Positions 1 through 8,321 of a stretch of 64,000 nt of DNA are shown here, piece after piece. Numbering within the stretch: position 1 is the stretch's first letter; each line of letters starts with the position of its first letter. Origin of the DNA: Trinickia terrae (GTDB lineage Bacteria; Pseudomonadota; Gammaproteobacteria; Burkholderiales; Burkholderiaceae); assembly GCF_005144415.1 (NCBI RefSeq), contig NZ_SWJE01000011.1, positions 1 through 64,000 on the forward strand, in the 5' to 3' direction. The notes beneath the pieces were generated by a model, which ran no database searches, was not told the DNA's origin, and saw nothing but the letters and a program-made list of their open reading frames with translations. Position numbers and translations under genes: made by a program.

Positions 1-58
1 ACTCCACGCCGATGATAGTGCGGATTCCCGTGTGAAAGTAGGTAATCGTCAGGCTCCT
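1..58 (+). rRNA. rrf: 5S ribosomal RNA, 3' end (partial)
   Basis: The first ~58 bases match the conserved 3' half of betaproteobacterial 5S rRNA: the GATGATAGTGCGGATTCCCG block followed by GTGTGAAAGTAGGTAATCGTC. The gene starts before the window, so an rRNA operon lies to the left and is transcribed rightward. The exact mature end (57-60) is inferred. Confidence 0.9.
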
Positions 59-65
59 CTCATAA

Positions 66-98
66 CCACAACCCCACCCCATAAAGGTGGGGTTGTGG
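66..98 (+). terminator. rRNA operon terminator hairpin
   Basis: A perfect 13-bp stem (66-78 with 86-98, GC-rich core CCCCACC/GGTGGGG) with a 7-nt loop begins eight bases after the 5S end. The T-run after it is weak, as seen at some rRNA terminators. Confidence 0.75.
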
Positions 99-212
99 CC
101 GTTTACAACCCACACAAAAACGCTTCTATCCCCCTGGCCCCTTGGGCGAGTTGAGGCTAGCCGCTTGTTCACTTTCGAATAAACGTGCCCCTGGGCGCCT
201 GAATCCCTAGTT

Positions 213-464
213 TCATCCTCGTCGGATAAGTCTAATGATGAACAAGAGGATCACCGCGCCGATCACTGCGGTGATGATAGAAGCGATCATGCCGCCTCCA
301 AGCGAGATACCGAGTACGTGCGACAACCAGCCGCCAATGAATGCGCCGACAATACCGACGATGATGTCGACGATCAATCCGAAGCCGCCGCCTTTGACCA
401 ATACGCCGGCTAGCCAGCCAGCGATTGCGCCGATGATGAGCCATGCGATGAGGCCGTGTTGCAT
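213..464 (-). CDS. GlsB/YeaQ/YmgE-family stress membrane protein
   Basis: An 83-residue, very glycine-rich membrane protein with three hydrophobic segments (about residues 5-24, 28-50 and 57-78) and an Arg-rich C-terminus (IRLIRRG). Length, the AGWLAG segment near the N-terminus and the GAFIGGWL motif fit the transglycosylase-associated/GlsB family of small inner-membrane proteins, which is usually linked to envelope or osmotic stress; its biochemical role is unknown. A GGAG Shine-Dalgarno stands just upstream of the ATG. It is monocistronic, pointing toward the rRNA operon end. Confidence 0.85.
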   Translation of the reverse strand: MQHGLIAWLIIGAIAGWLAGVLVKGGGFGLIVDIIVGIVGAFIGGWLSHVLGISLGGGMIASIITAVIGAVILLFIIRLIRRG

Positions 465-929
465 AGTGGAGACTCCGTCGTTAAGGTTAAAAATAAATGT
501 CGTAACTCGACGTTGGCGAGCTTAAATTGCCTACATAGGCGAGTCCATAGTTAGGATGCACAATTAACTTTATTTAAAGATCCAACTAGGAGATGGAGCG
601 GTGCGGATATAGCGCATCGTGTTTGATTGAGCCGATTCTCGACGGGAAGTCAGTTGCGGCGACCGCGGAACGAGCTTGCAGCAATTCGATGGACGCACAG
701 TGCACAGTCACTGAGTTCATTTCGTTCTCTGTGTCGGGCTGCATAGTGGGGCAAGGAGCGACGGCGGGGCAGGCGTGGAATTGTATAGACGTCTGGCTTT
801 GCACATCGCTTACGCTTGTTATAGGTGACGGTACATTCATCTGCAAGCGTGAAGCATTATGGCACGTCGCCGGACGCCCATTGTCGGCATTTTGAAGGCT
901 TCGCGGCGACCAGCTTCGCTGTGTACCTG
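465..929. other. Intergenic region, no gene seen
   Basis: This 465-bp stretch should hold the promoter of the GlsB-like gene in its left, AT-richer part (about 480-580) and the downstream region of the MgtC gene on the right. Two overlapping opposite-strand open frames of 86-100 codons have no ribosome binding site and no recognisable protein features. Confidence 0.5.
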
Positions 930-1637
930 TTATTCAGGGGTAGGCTCCACTTCCCGGGCGGTCCAGCTCACGCTTGACACGCCTTTTTCCATGCTGATTC
1001 GGCTCGCCATCAGCTCGAGCTTCGACTGATCCTTTGGATGCATTTTGAGGATTGCTGTCACCAGGATGCGTCCTGCGGCGTCGGGTACATCTTCGCTAGT
1101 AAGGCTCTGAAACGACAGTGGAGCCGAATACATCGAGTTCGATAGCGCTGTGCGAATGTGGATTTCATCTTCTTCCCGGCAGATGACGGATAAAACGTAT
1201 TCGCGAATCAGATCCGCGTTTGAAACAGGAGTTGCATTGATCGCTTTGCTGACTTCGCGCAGCACGGTATTCGTCAGCAGCACGATGCCGGTTCCCGCGA
1301 GCGCGGGACCGTAGTGGCCGGCGCCGCAAAGCACGCCGACGGCCGCGGAGCACCACAGCGTGGCGGCGGTGTTGATCCCCTGGATGGATCCTTTTTCGCG
1401 CATGATCACGCCGCCGCCGAGAAAGCCGACACCAGAGACGACGTACGCTGCAATCTGGGTGACGCCCGCGACGCCGTTGCCGGTAAGGACGCCGAGCGTC
1501 ACGAACAGGCAGGCGCCGCTCGCGACCAGCGTGATGGTACGCAGACCGGCCGTGCGTTGGCGCATCTGGCGTTCGATACCGATTGCGACTCCGCATGCGA
1601 ATGCGGCGAGCAATCGGAGGGCGAATTCAAGCGTCAT
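930..1637 (-). CDS. mgtC: MgtC/SapB-family membrane protein
   Basis: A 235-residue protein with the MgtC N-terminal membrane domain (about residues 1-140, five hydrophobic segments). It contains the hallmark GIERQ motif with R-T-A-G-L-R-T after it, and the GFLGGGVI..G...GINTAATLW signature. The C-terminal ~90 residues form a soluble ACT-like domain. MgtC proteins support growth in low Mg2+ and survival in macrophages, at least partly by affecting the F1Fo ATPase; in this organism the role is inferred. It stands alone with a long upstream region. Confidence 0.9.
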   Translation of the reverse strand: MTLEFALRLLAAFACGVAIGIERQMRQRTAGLRTITLVASGACLFVTLGVLTGNGVAGVTQIAAYVVSGVGFLGGGVIMREKGSIQGINTAATLWCSAAVGVLCGAGHYGPALAGTGIVLLTNTVLREVSKAINATPVSNADLIREYVLSVICREEDEIHIRTALSNSMYSAPLSFQSLTSEDVPDAAGRILVTAILKMHPKDQSKLELMASRISMEKGVSSVSWTAREVEPTPE

Positions 1638-2187
1638 TGGATAAGCGTTTTAATGATTTAGTTGAGTTATCGAATTGGCCGTGAGCTTCAGCATTCACAC
1701 GAAACTAGATCGATACGAGGCTGACGTCTTAGCATGGCATGCTTCGATGAACCTGTTTATGTCGAATGGCAATTTCGTACTCGGACGTGTGCACGCTGCA
1801 AAACGCGTGTCGCGTCGTGACGATTCCGGTCGACGGCTAATGTAGCGCTCGATAAGCCTACACGCGAACACGGGCGCGATAGTGCTATCGATAACAAAAG
1901 TGCACGGGGGTACTGCGAATTGCGACGCGCACCGCTCGCCTGTTGGCAAGACGGCGGCAGGGAAGGCTGGCGCGAGTCTCGCCGTTCAGGCGATGAGATG
2001 AAGTATGGATCGACTACTGCTGTCCAAGGCCGTGGCCCCCAAATTGAAATTAGCCGGATTTTAGGCAATTGCTGCTGCGAGAGTCAACTCGAAATCGCTG
2101 CGCTGGGCAGAACTCAGACCGGTTCGACGCAGCATGTCCGCGGAGATGTGCTGCGAGTGCGTGATAGCGTCAGCAAGTTTCTCGTCG
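1638..2187. other. Long upstream region of mgtC, no gene seen
   Basis: This 550-bp stretch separates mgtC from the end of the metallophosphoesterase gene. Small overlapping frames on both strands lack ribosome binding sites. In other bacteria mgtC leaders respond to Mg2+, ATP or proline, but no hairpin series or proline-rich leader peptide could be read here. Confidence 0.4.
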
Positions 2188-3351
2188 TCAAGCCGCGGCA
2201 ACTGCCACGAGCCTCAGTCGCGTGATTTCCGACGGCGCTCCAAGACGTTTGGGCGGTCCCCAGTAGCCAGTCCCACGACTCGTATAAACCCACAGGTTGT
2301 TGAGGCGTGCGAGTCCCGCCGTAAATGGCTGCTGTAGCCGCACGAAGAAATTCCATGGCACGAATTGTCCGCCGTGCGTATGCCCTGAAAGCTGAAGCGT
2401 GAACCCTGCGTCCGCTGCAGCAGGTGCGCTGCGCGGCTGATGCGCAAGCAGCACTCGCACGCGCACGTCGCCTGGCGCGCCGGCGAGCGCTGCGGCAGGG
2501 TCGCTCTGATGCGTAGGGTCGAAGCGTCCCGCCGTATAGTCTGTCACGCCCGCGATCACGACGCGTGCGCCATCGTGCTCGAGCACGACGTGCTCGTTCA
2601 GCAACACACGCAAGCCAAGGCGCTGGAATTCGGCAATCCATTGATCGGCGCCGGAATAGTATTCGTGATTGCCTGTCACCAGATACGCGCCGTATCGAGC
2701 GGTGAGGTGGCCGAGCGGCCGGGTGTGGGCCGAAAGCTGCGCGACGCTGCCGTCGACGACGTCGCCCGTCACCGCGATCAGGTCGGGCTTGAGCCGGTTG
2801 ACTGCGTCGACAATCGCGTCGACATAGTGCTGTTTGATCGTCGGGCCCACGTGGATGTCGCTGATCTGGACGATTGTGAATCCGTCGAGCGCCGCCGGCA
2901 GATGGTCGATCGGTACATCGACAGTGACGACGCGTGCGCGACGGCGAGCGTTGATAAAGCCGATCGCCGTCGACAGTAGAGCGAGGAGAGGGACCGCCGC
3001 CGCCGAGTCGATTCGCCAGCGGGCGAGCGGCACGCTATGCGGCCAAAGCGCGTCGACGGTCAGGAGCGAGGCCAGCGCGACATCCCGCAAAAGGGTCAGC
3101 ACGAGCAGCGACGAGAAGAAGCCCATGGTAAGCAGGCCAATCCAGGCCAGGCGATCGCCGAGCGACTGACGCTCGATCGTGCGTGCGAGCATGCCGAGCG
3201 GGATCAGCCCGCACGACAGCAGCAGCCACAGGGCTGCGAACCCTCGTAGCATCGGGCCGGCCGGCAATTCCGGAATCAGCCTTAGGCCGATATAGATGTG
3301 GAGCAGAACGCCGATGCCGACGGCACGGACGAAAAAACCTGAGCGACGCAT
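2188..3351 (-). CDS. Membrane-anchored calcineurin-like metallophosphoesterase
   Basis: A 387-residue protein with four predicted membrane segments in the first ~150 residues, followed by a YkuE/YaeI-type metallophosphoesterase domain. The metal-ligand motifs are present in order: SDIHVG, GDVVDG, GNHEYY and SGHTHGGQ. Related proteins hydrolyse phosphodiester or phospholipid-type substrates at the membrane (YkuE, LpxH-like relatives); the substrate is unknown. The ATG at 3351 is preferred; an in-frame GTG ten codons upstream (3381) is possible, and neither has a clear Shine-Dalgarno. Confidence 0.85.
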   Translation of the reverse strand: MRRSGFFVRAVGIGVLLHIYIGLRLIPELPAGPMLRGFAALWLLLSCGLIPLGMLARTIERQSLGDRLAWIGLLTMGFFSSLLVLTLLRDVALASLLTVDALWPHSVPLARWRIDSAAAVPLLALLSTAIGFINARRRARVVTVDVPIDHLPAALDGFTIVQISDIHVGPTIKQHYVDAIVDAVNRLKPDLIAVTGDVVDGSVAQLSAHTRPLGHLTARYGAYLVTGNHEYYSGADQWIAEFQRLGLRVLLNEHVVLEHDGARVVIAGVTDYTAGRFDPTHQSDPAAALAGAPGDVRVRVLLAHQPRSAPAAADAGFTLQLSGHTHGGQFVPWNFFVRLQQPFTAGLARLNNLWVYTSRGTGYWGPPKRLGAPSEITRLRLVAVAAA

Positions 3352-3602
3352 AGGACAAAAAGAAGAGGAAATGGGGGGCACGCGTTCGTGCGGTTGGCCG
3401 CGGGTGCTGCCGAGCTATTTTACATACGGAACGCTTTCGCCGTTTGCGCGTGCTTAGGCTGGGGAAGGCGGGCGGAAACTGTTTCCGGCAGTATTGCCGG
3501 ATTTTTACCGTCGGGGATTCTTCCGCTCTCGGGCTGATCTAAACTATTGATTTCATGGTTCGGTTCCACCGGTGCACCCGCAGGCACGATGGAAGGAGGC
3601 GA

Positions 3603-3926
3603 ATGATGAAGATGATCAAGTTTGCGCACCATCCGCATCGCGAGCACCACATTGGCTACGAAGGCAGTCATGTGATGCTGCCGCTGGTAGCGCTGTCACT
3701 GATGGCGCTCGCGGTTTACCTTGGCGTGCGCGGCCTCGACGTGCTCGAAATCGCGCGCGATTCCCTTTACTACGTCGTCATGGTTTTCGTCGCGCTCGGC
3801 ATCGCGGGGCTGTTCGGCGTGGTGGGCGCCTGGATACGATCGGGCGGCGACGAGCGGGGCGAAGGCTTTTGCTTCGTAGGCGCGTTGATCGGGGCAATCG
3901 TCTTCTATATCGCGTTGCTGACGTGA
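3603..3926 (+). CDS. Small membrane protein of unknown function
   Basis: A 107-residue protein. It has a His/basic N-terminus (MMKMIKFAHHPHREHH), then three hydrophobic segments at about residues 26-44, 55-78 and 88-106. The start is set by a strong AAGGAGG at 3593-3599, four bases before tandem ATG codons; an upstream in-frame ATG at 3555 lacks a ribosome binding site. I do not recognise a family. The gene is monocistronic and faces the rutE-like gene across a shared terminator. Confidence 0.7.
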   Translation: MMKMIKFAHHPHREHHIGYEGSHVMLPLVALSLMALAVYLGVRGLDVLEIARDSLYYVVMVFVALGIAGLFGVVGAWIRSGGDERGEGFCFVGALIGAIVFYIALLT

Positions 3927-3965
3927 GCTGCCGGGTGGCACGTCCGTAAGCTGGTCAAGTTAAGG

Positions 3966-4017
3966 AAACGGCCCCCTCGCGCGTGCGTTATGGCACGCGC
4001 GAGGGGGCCGTTTTTTT
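3966..4017. terminator. Strong rho-independent terminator between convergent genes
   Basis: A perfect 21-bp stem (3966-3986 with 3993-4013) with a 6-nt loop is followed by a run of Ts (4011-4017). On the other strand only three Ts follow, so it is strongest for the rightward small membrane gene but can also serve the leftward nitroreductase gene ending at 4025. Confidence 0.9.
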
Positions 4018-4024
4018 GCTTTAG

Positions 4025-4609
4025 TCAGACGATTTTGGCCGTTTCGTCAAATGTGAAGCGCGGGTTGCGCTCAAAAAGCGTTGACGGATCGCCGTAGCCG
4101 AGATTGACGAGGAAATTCGATTTCACCGTGGTACCTGCGAAAAACGCCTCGTCCACTTTTGCTGAATCGAAGCCGGACATTGGGCCAGTGTCGAGCCCAA
4201 GCGCCCGTGCAGCCAGGATCAGGTAGCCGCCTTGCAGCGTCGAGTTGCGAAACGCCGTCGCTGAAATGGCCGCATCGTTGCCGGCGAACCAGCTGCGTGC
4301 GTCCGTGTGCGGGAAGAGCTTCGGCAATTGCTCATAAAACGCCATGTCCATGCCGACGATCACGGTCACAGGTGCGGCCATCGTTTTGTCGACGTTGCCC
4401 GCCGACAATGCGGGACGTAGCTTTTCTTTCGCTTCCGGCGTTTTGACAAACACGAATCGGCCGGGGCTGCAGTTGGCCGACGTGGGGCCGAGCACGACGA
4501 GGTCGATCAGTTGCTTGAGGAGCGCGTCGTCGACGGGCTTCGGCAGCCAGCCGTTATGCGTGCGTGCAGTGCGAAAGAGTTGGTCGAGTGCGGTATCGGA
4601 TAGCGTCAT
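4025..4609 (-). CDS. rutE: RutE-like malonic semialdehyde reductase / nitroreductase
   Basis: This 194-residue FMN-dependent nitroreductase-fold protein closely resembles E. coli RutE. Shared blocks include FxxARTHNGW near the N-terminus, [51 protein letters not shown] and a final FDE segment. RutE reduces malonic semialdehyde to 3-hydroxypropionate in pyrimidine degradation. The other rut genes are not nearby, so the substrate here may be another aldehyde or nitro compound. The frame stays open far upstream, but the ATG at 4609 matches the family N-terminus. Confidence 0.88.
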   Translation of the reverse strand: MTLSDTALDQLFRTARTHNGWLPKPVDDALLKQLIDLVVLGPTSANCSPGRFVFVKTPEAKEKLRPALSAGNVDKTMAAPVTVIVGMDMAFYEQLPKLFPHTDARSWFAGNDAAISATAFRNSTLQGGYLILAARALGLDTGPMSGFDSAKVDEAFFAGTTVKSNFLVNLGYGDPSTLFERNPRFTFDETAKIV

Positions 4610-4743
4610 GTTGTGAAGTTCGTGCGGGTATTGAAGCGATGGATGCGGCGCGGTGGCCGTCGGCGTGATGCTGTGAGCGGGCGCCCTTGCATGGGCGGCA
4701 CGGGCCGTGCCATGCCGCTGATGATAGCTGGCGGGCGCCGCCG

Positions 4744-5400
4744 CTACGACTTCAGGAGCTTTTTCAGAAGCTCGGCAACGTGGTGACGGGCGGTACGCTC
4801 GGCTTGCTCTTCGTCGCGAGCATTGAGTGCGCGCAGAATGGCTTCGTGCTCGTCGCGATTGGCTGCGAGCTCGGCGAAGTCCGTAGCCCGTTTGCCGCAC
4901 ATTGCGCGAGTCTGCGCGTAGAGCGCCATCAGAGATTTTTTGATCGTCGGACTTTGCGCACCATCCAGCAGCCCATGATGGAACAGCAGGTTGGCTACGT
5001 CGTAGGCGGCCCGGTTTTGTTCATGGATGGCGGCCGATTGACGCCCAATCGCCTCTGCAAGCACCGCCAGTTCCGTCGCGCTCATTTTGCGCGCGGCCAA
5101 CCGCGCAGCCATGCCTTCCAACGCTTCACGCGCTTCGAACAGGGCGGTGAGGCGCGCGGGATCGAATGCGATCAAAAAGACGCCTTGGCGTGGCGTGACT
5201 TCAACGATTCCTTCAGCTTCGAGTCGCGCCACGGCGGACCAGACGGGCGAGCGGCTGACGCCCAATGCGCCAGCCAACTCCTCGATGCTGATTTTTGCGC
5301 CTGGTGCATAACGTTTGCCGTCGAGCAGCAAATCACGAACGGCGATATACGCATCAAGAGCTAGCGTCGAGCGCTTGAGTTTTTGTGGTGCTCCCGTCAT
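4744..5400 (-). CDS. GntR-family regulator with FCD domain
   Basis: A 218-residue regulator. Residues ~10-75 form a winged helix ([12 protein letters not shown]...[28 protein letters not shown]). Residues ~90-215 form an all-helical FadR C-terminal (FCD) effector-binding domain, with metal-ligand-like histidines in NLLFHHGLL and ARHHVAELL. Its start overlaps the stop of the upstream O-methyltransferase gene by four bases, so the two are translationally coupled. The regulator probably controls this pair; the effector is unknown. Confidence 0.88.
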   Translation of the reverse strand: MTGAPQKLKRSTLALDAYIAVRDLLLDGKRYAPGAKISIEELAGALGVSRSPVWSAVARLEAEGIVEVTPRQGVFLIAFDPARLTALFEAREALEGMAARLAARKMSATELAVLAEAIGRQSAAIHEQNRAAYDVANLLFHHGLLDGAQSPTIKKSLMALYAQTRAMCGKRATDFAELAANRDEHEAILRALNARDEEQAERTARHHVAELLKKLLKS

Positions 5401-6011
5401 CGCGTGGCGTTTCCGTTTGCAGGTGGTCGACGGTATGCGACATGCAGTCCTTTGCCGACCGGAATCAACGTCGCATCAAATTGTGGCAGCGCTTCGACTG
5501 CCGCCAGATAATCCGCGATCTCTTGCGGGTGAGATCGCGCGTTGTCAGCGATCAGCAGCACGTCGTCAGCCAGCTTCGGAAGGAGAAGCTCGAGCTGCGC
5601 CGGAGCGCTGATTCGGTCCGCGTCGAAAAAGACACAGTCGAATGGGCCATCGAGGGCGGCACACAAGCGAGTCGCGTCGCCTTCGATGACCTGGGCATAC
5701 TTCTGGGTACCCGCACGGCGCAGGTTTTCACGCGCTTGCGCGGCTTTGGCGGCGTTTTGCTCGATCGTGGTCAGCGGATCGCCACCTGTTTTTTTCAACG
5801 CACACGCCAGCCAGATCGCGCTATAGCCGTTTGACGTTCCGATTTCCAATACGCGTTTGCGGCCGCTGGCCGTCACCAAAAGAAACAGCAACTCGGCCGT
5901 GGGGCGTTCGAGGTTCAATAGCTTTTGGGTGCGATCTGCCGCCATCGCGTCGTTTTTGGCGCCACGCACTTCCAATTCACGCAGCAAGGTTTCGATTTCA
6001 GCGGTCAGCAA
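5397..6011 (-). CDS. Class I SAM-dependent O-methyltransferase
   Basis: A 204-residue protein of the catechol/caffeoyl-CoA O-methyltransferase type (methyltransferase family 3). Visible are motif I (VLEIGTSNGYSAIWLA), the acidic ribose-binding region (TTIEQN), and the D-C-V-F-F-D-A-D block followed by D-N-A-R at the end of the Rossmann fold, which supplies metal ligands. The start is a TTG at 6011 with GAGGAG five bases upstream. It is the first gene of a two-gene unit with the GntR regulator. The methyl acceptor is unknown. Confidence 0.85.
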   Translation of the reverse strand: MLTAEIETLLRELEVRGAKNDAMAADRTQKLLNLERPTAELLFLLVTASGRKRVLEIGTSNGYSAIWLACALKKTGGDPLTTIEQNAAKAAQARENLRRAGTQKYAQVIEGDATRLCAALDGPFDCVFFDADRISAPAQLELLLPKLADDVLLIADNARSHPQEIADYLAAVEALPQFDATLIPVGKGLHVAYRRPPANGNATR

Positions 6012-6044
6012 GATGGCTCCTCTGAATTCACAATTCGTGTTTCA

Positions 6045-6065
6045 TGATACGTGATAGATGATAGG
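6045..6065. promoter_or_regulatory. Three 7-bp TGATANR direct repeats between divergent genes
   Basis: TGATACG, TGATAGA and TGATAGG stand head to tail at 6045-6065, between the divergent starts of the O-methyltransferase (6011) and alkB (6124). They may be an operator for the GntR/FCD protein or part of a promoter; this is a pattern seen by eye only. Confidence 0.35.
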
Positions 6066-6123
6066 GCTGGAGAGTTTTTTATGAAAGCGATGGCACAATG
6101 ACTCCCTTGATAGGAATGCGCCT

Positions 6124-6726
6124 ATGAAATCGATGATTGATGACATTTTTGGCGATATTCCTCAGCCGAATGTCGATTGGTACCCGAGTTGGCTAACACC
6201 TGATGAGGCTGCGCTCGACCACGAGCGCGTTATCGCCGAGGTGGAGTGGAAACAGGACACGATGTACACGCCAGCGGGGCTCACGCCATTGCCGCGCTTG
6301 ACTGCCTGGCAGGGCGATGCCGGCGCAGTCTACGTGTACTCGGGCATCCGGAATACGCCACGCGCATGGACGCCGACAGTGCTGAAGCTGAGGGTTGCCG
6401 TCGAAGCGGCGTGTGGTGTCAGGTTCAATAGCGTGCTGTTGAATCGCTACCGAAGCGGCAACGACAGCATGGGGTGGCACGCCGACCGCGAGCCGGAACT
6501 GGGTGTGGAGCCGGTGATAGCGTCGGTGAGTCTTGGGGCCGCGCGGAGGTTCGATCTGCGCCATAACAGGACGGGTGCGGTTCAATCCTTTCAGCTGACC
6601 GGCGGCAGCCTGCTGGTGATGCGCGGACGCACTCAGGCGGAATGGCGGCACCGCGTGCCGAAGGAGCCGAGCGTTCGCGGCGAGCGCGTCAACTTGACGT
6701 TTCGGTTCGTGACGCCGTGCTCGTAG
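6124..6726 (+). CDS. alkB: AlkB-family Fe(II)/2-oxoglutarate dioxygenase
   Basis: A 200-residue protein. Iron ligands are visible as H119 and D121 (GWHADRE) and H176 (WRHRVPK). The 2-oxoglutarate-binding RxNxTxR signature is R188-V-N-L-T-F-R194. The FNSVLLNRYRSGNDSMGWHAD block is typical of AlkB. These enzymes remove alkyl lesions such as 1-methyladenine and 3-methylcytosine from DNA by oxidative demethylation. The N-terminal PLPRLTAWQGD segment resembles the ALKBH2/3-like bacterial branch. It is divergent from the O-methyltransferase/GntR pair; no Ada box was seen. Confidence 0.92.
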   Translation: MKSMIDDIFGDIPQPNVDWYPSWLTPDEAALDHERVIAEVEWKQDTMYTPAGLTPLPRLTAWQGDAGAVYVYSGIRNTPRAWTPTVLKLRVAVEAACGVRFNSVLLNRYRSGNDSMGWHADREPELGVEPVIASVSLGAARRFDLRHNRTGAVQSFQLTGGSLLVMRGRTQAEWRHRVPKEPSVRGERVNLTFRFVTPCS

Positions 6727-6814
6727 CATCGGGCGTCGCTTGCCGGGGTCAAATCGTGGTCCACCATCCGCGCCTTGCGAACTCGCGGTCGTCGGCGAAC
6801 GGCGACCTGCCGCG

Positions 6815-7249
6815 TCAGCGCACAGCCGTGACCGGAACCCGCGAGATCCTTAGGAGGCGATTCAGAACGCTGCGGCTGAAAAAGTTGACGAGAGTGTGAA
6901 GCGGATCGGTGCGTGGCGCGGCCAGCAGAATTTCGTCGCAGCCTGTTTGTTCCGCGCATTCCGCGATTGTCGGAACCAGGGGGCCGACCTGGATCATCAC
7001 CGAGTACTTGACGCCTGCATCCTTGAGAATCTGCTCAGCGCGGCCGAGCGCCGCATGCGCGTATGAGTCTTCCAGGGAGCGTAGCTTGGAGAGGGGGTAG
7101 AACGCTTCGAGCCGGGTTGATTCGAGGGGCGGTTGAACGTTGACCAGCACGACCTCGGATGCGCATCGCTCGCTGAACAGAAACGCCGCGTGCCGGACGG
7201 CTTGCAGCGAGCGCGCCGAGCGGCTTACCGGCACCAGTATCTTCAGCAT
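6815..7249 (-). CDS. UspA-family universal stress protein
   Basis: A 144-residue single Usp domain beginning MLKILVPVSRSARSLQAVRHA. The usual ATP-binding GxxGxxxxxxxGS near the C-terminus is degenerate here (LLAAPRTDPLHTLVNFFSRSVLNRLL), so this is probably a non-nucleotide-binding Usp. It is monocistronic and convergent with alkB. Confidence 0.85.
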   Translation of the reverse strand: MLKILVPVSRSARSLQAVRHAAFLFSERCASEVVLVNVQPPLESTRLEAFYPLSKLRSLEDSYAHAALGRAEQILKDAGVKYSVMIQVGPLVPTIAECAEQTGCDEILLAAPRTDPLHTLVNFFSRSVLNRLLRISRVPVTAVR

Positions 7250-7685
7250 GATCGCTTGTCCTTCGCGCCGCCGGTGTTCTTGTTGGCTTTGGGGTTCATC
7301 TAAGGAAGTGGTTTTGGTGATGTTTAGAGGCTATCGGATCACGTGTAGGGCTGGCCTAAAGAAAGCGGACAGGGGTGTAAACGTGATGTAAATGTTTCGC
7401 TGCTCGGTGGCATTTCAGGTGTTAAAAAATTTTCAAAAAGTTTATGCGCATAAAATATGGCCGGGCGGCCAAGTTTGGACGAGTCTGCGGAACTCAACGC
7501 GTGTAGATGGTGTGCCGAGGCGCGTGCGTGTGTCTGCGTGCGCGGGCTATGTCCATGTATATGCATGTAAAATGCAAGATCCGTGGTGTGGCGATACAGA
7601 AACACGAGGTGTCTTGCCTGCGGGCAAAGCCGAGCCGCACCCGGCACCTAACCACGCGTGAAATCCGCCGAACGAGAGGAGCGTC
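7250..7685. promoter_or_regulatory. Upstream region of MarR gene with palindromes
   Basis: This 436-bp region is AT-rich at 7420-7460. It holds a perfect 14-bp palindrome, TTTATGCGCATAAA, at 7441-7454, and a second inverted repeat (TGCAT and ATGCA with a 5-bp spacer) at 7562-7576. Both resemble the site downstream of the MarR gene at 8230-8258 and may be autoregulatory operators. No gene is seen. Confidence 0.5.
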
Positions 7686-8120
7686 ATGTCCGAACTGCCT
7701 TTGCGGCTGCTATGTCATTGCGGAACGCTGCGTCAGGCCGCGCGCGCGATTACATCGTTGTATGACGCGCAATTGGCAAAACACGGCATCCGCATCACGC
7801 AGTACACCATTCTGGCAACGCTGGGGCGTGCTGAAGGTGTGAGCACGTCGCAACTGGCGGATGACCTACTGATGGACCAGACGACCCTGAGTCGCACGCT
7901 CGCGACGCTGCGCACCAAAGGCCTTGTCGAGGCGGACGTGGGCGACGACCTTCGCATGCGCTTCTGGTCGCTTACACCGAACGGCTCCGAATTGCTGCGC
8001 GCTTGCGAAAGCGATTGGCGAGCCGCGCAGGATGAGCTCTACCGCCGGGCGGGTAAGCGCCATGTCAAAGCGCTGGACGCGCAGATCTATGACCTCGCCA
8101 GCAAGCTGATTGAGGATTAG
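7686..8120 (+). CDS. MarR-family transcriptional regulator
   Basis: A 144-residue regulator with a central winged helix (about residues 30-100). Visible motifs are ITQYTILATLGRAEGVSTSQLADDL, the recognition helix MDQTTLSRTLATLRTKGLV and the wing D-V-G-D-D-L-R-M-R-F-W-S-L-T. The start follows GAGAGGAG with good spacing. The next gene, a thiolase in the same direction, is separated by 200 bp that contain a near-perfect 12-bp inverted repeat, so this protein probably represses the thiolase gene and perhaps itself. Confidence 0.88.
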   Translation: MSELPLRLLCHCGTLRQAARAITSLYDAQLAKHGIRITQYTILATLGRAEGVSTSQLADDLLMDQTTLSRTLATLRTKGLVEADVGDDLRMRFWSLTPNGSELLRACESDWRAAQDELYRRAGKRHVKALDAQIYDLASKLIED

Positions 8121-8229
8121 CGGCAGGCGCGACTTGCCTCGTCACTGCCCGCGTAGGGAATTCGGAAAAGGATATTTGCTGTTCCCGAACACAGTCATCC
8201 TTGCACGATGATCTACCCTGGGTCTAATA

Positions 8230-8258
8230 TATGCATACGCATTAAGTGCATATGCATA
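8230..8258. promoter_or_regulatory. Candidate MarR operator before the thiolase gene
   Basis: Arms TATGCATACGCA (8230-8241) and TGCATATGCATA (8247-8258) form an inverted repeat matching at 11 of 12 positions, with a 5-bp spacer. It lies 64 bp before the thiolase ATG. MarR dimers bind this kind of site; assignment to the adjacent regulator is an inference. Confidence 0.6.
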
Positions 8259-8321
8259 GAAAATGGCGACGAAACAAGCCTCGTGCCTTGACGCATTTTT
8301 CATCTCTCACTGGAGTTCAAG

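Noticed and set aside
586-895. Overlapping frames of 86-100 codons on both strands
   Set aside because: No ribosome binding site, no recognisable protein, irregular codon use.
1695-2225. Small frames upstream of mgtC, considered as an mgtC leader peptide
   Set aside because: No proline-rich leader, hairpin series or ribosome binding site could be supported.
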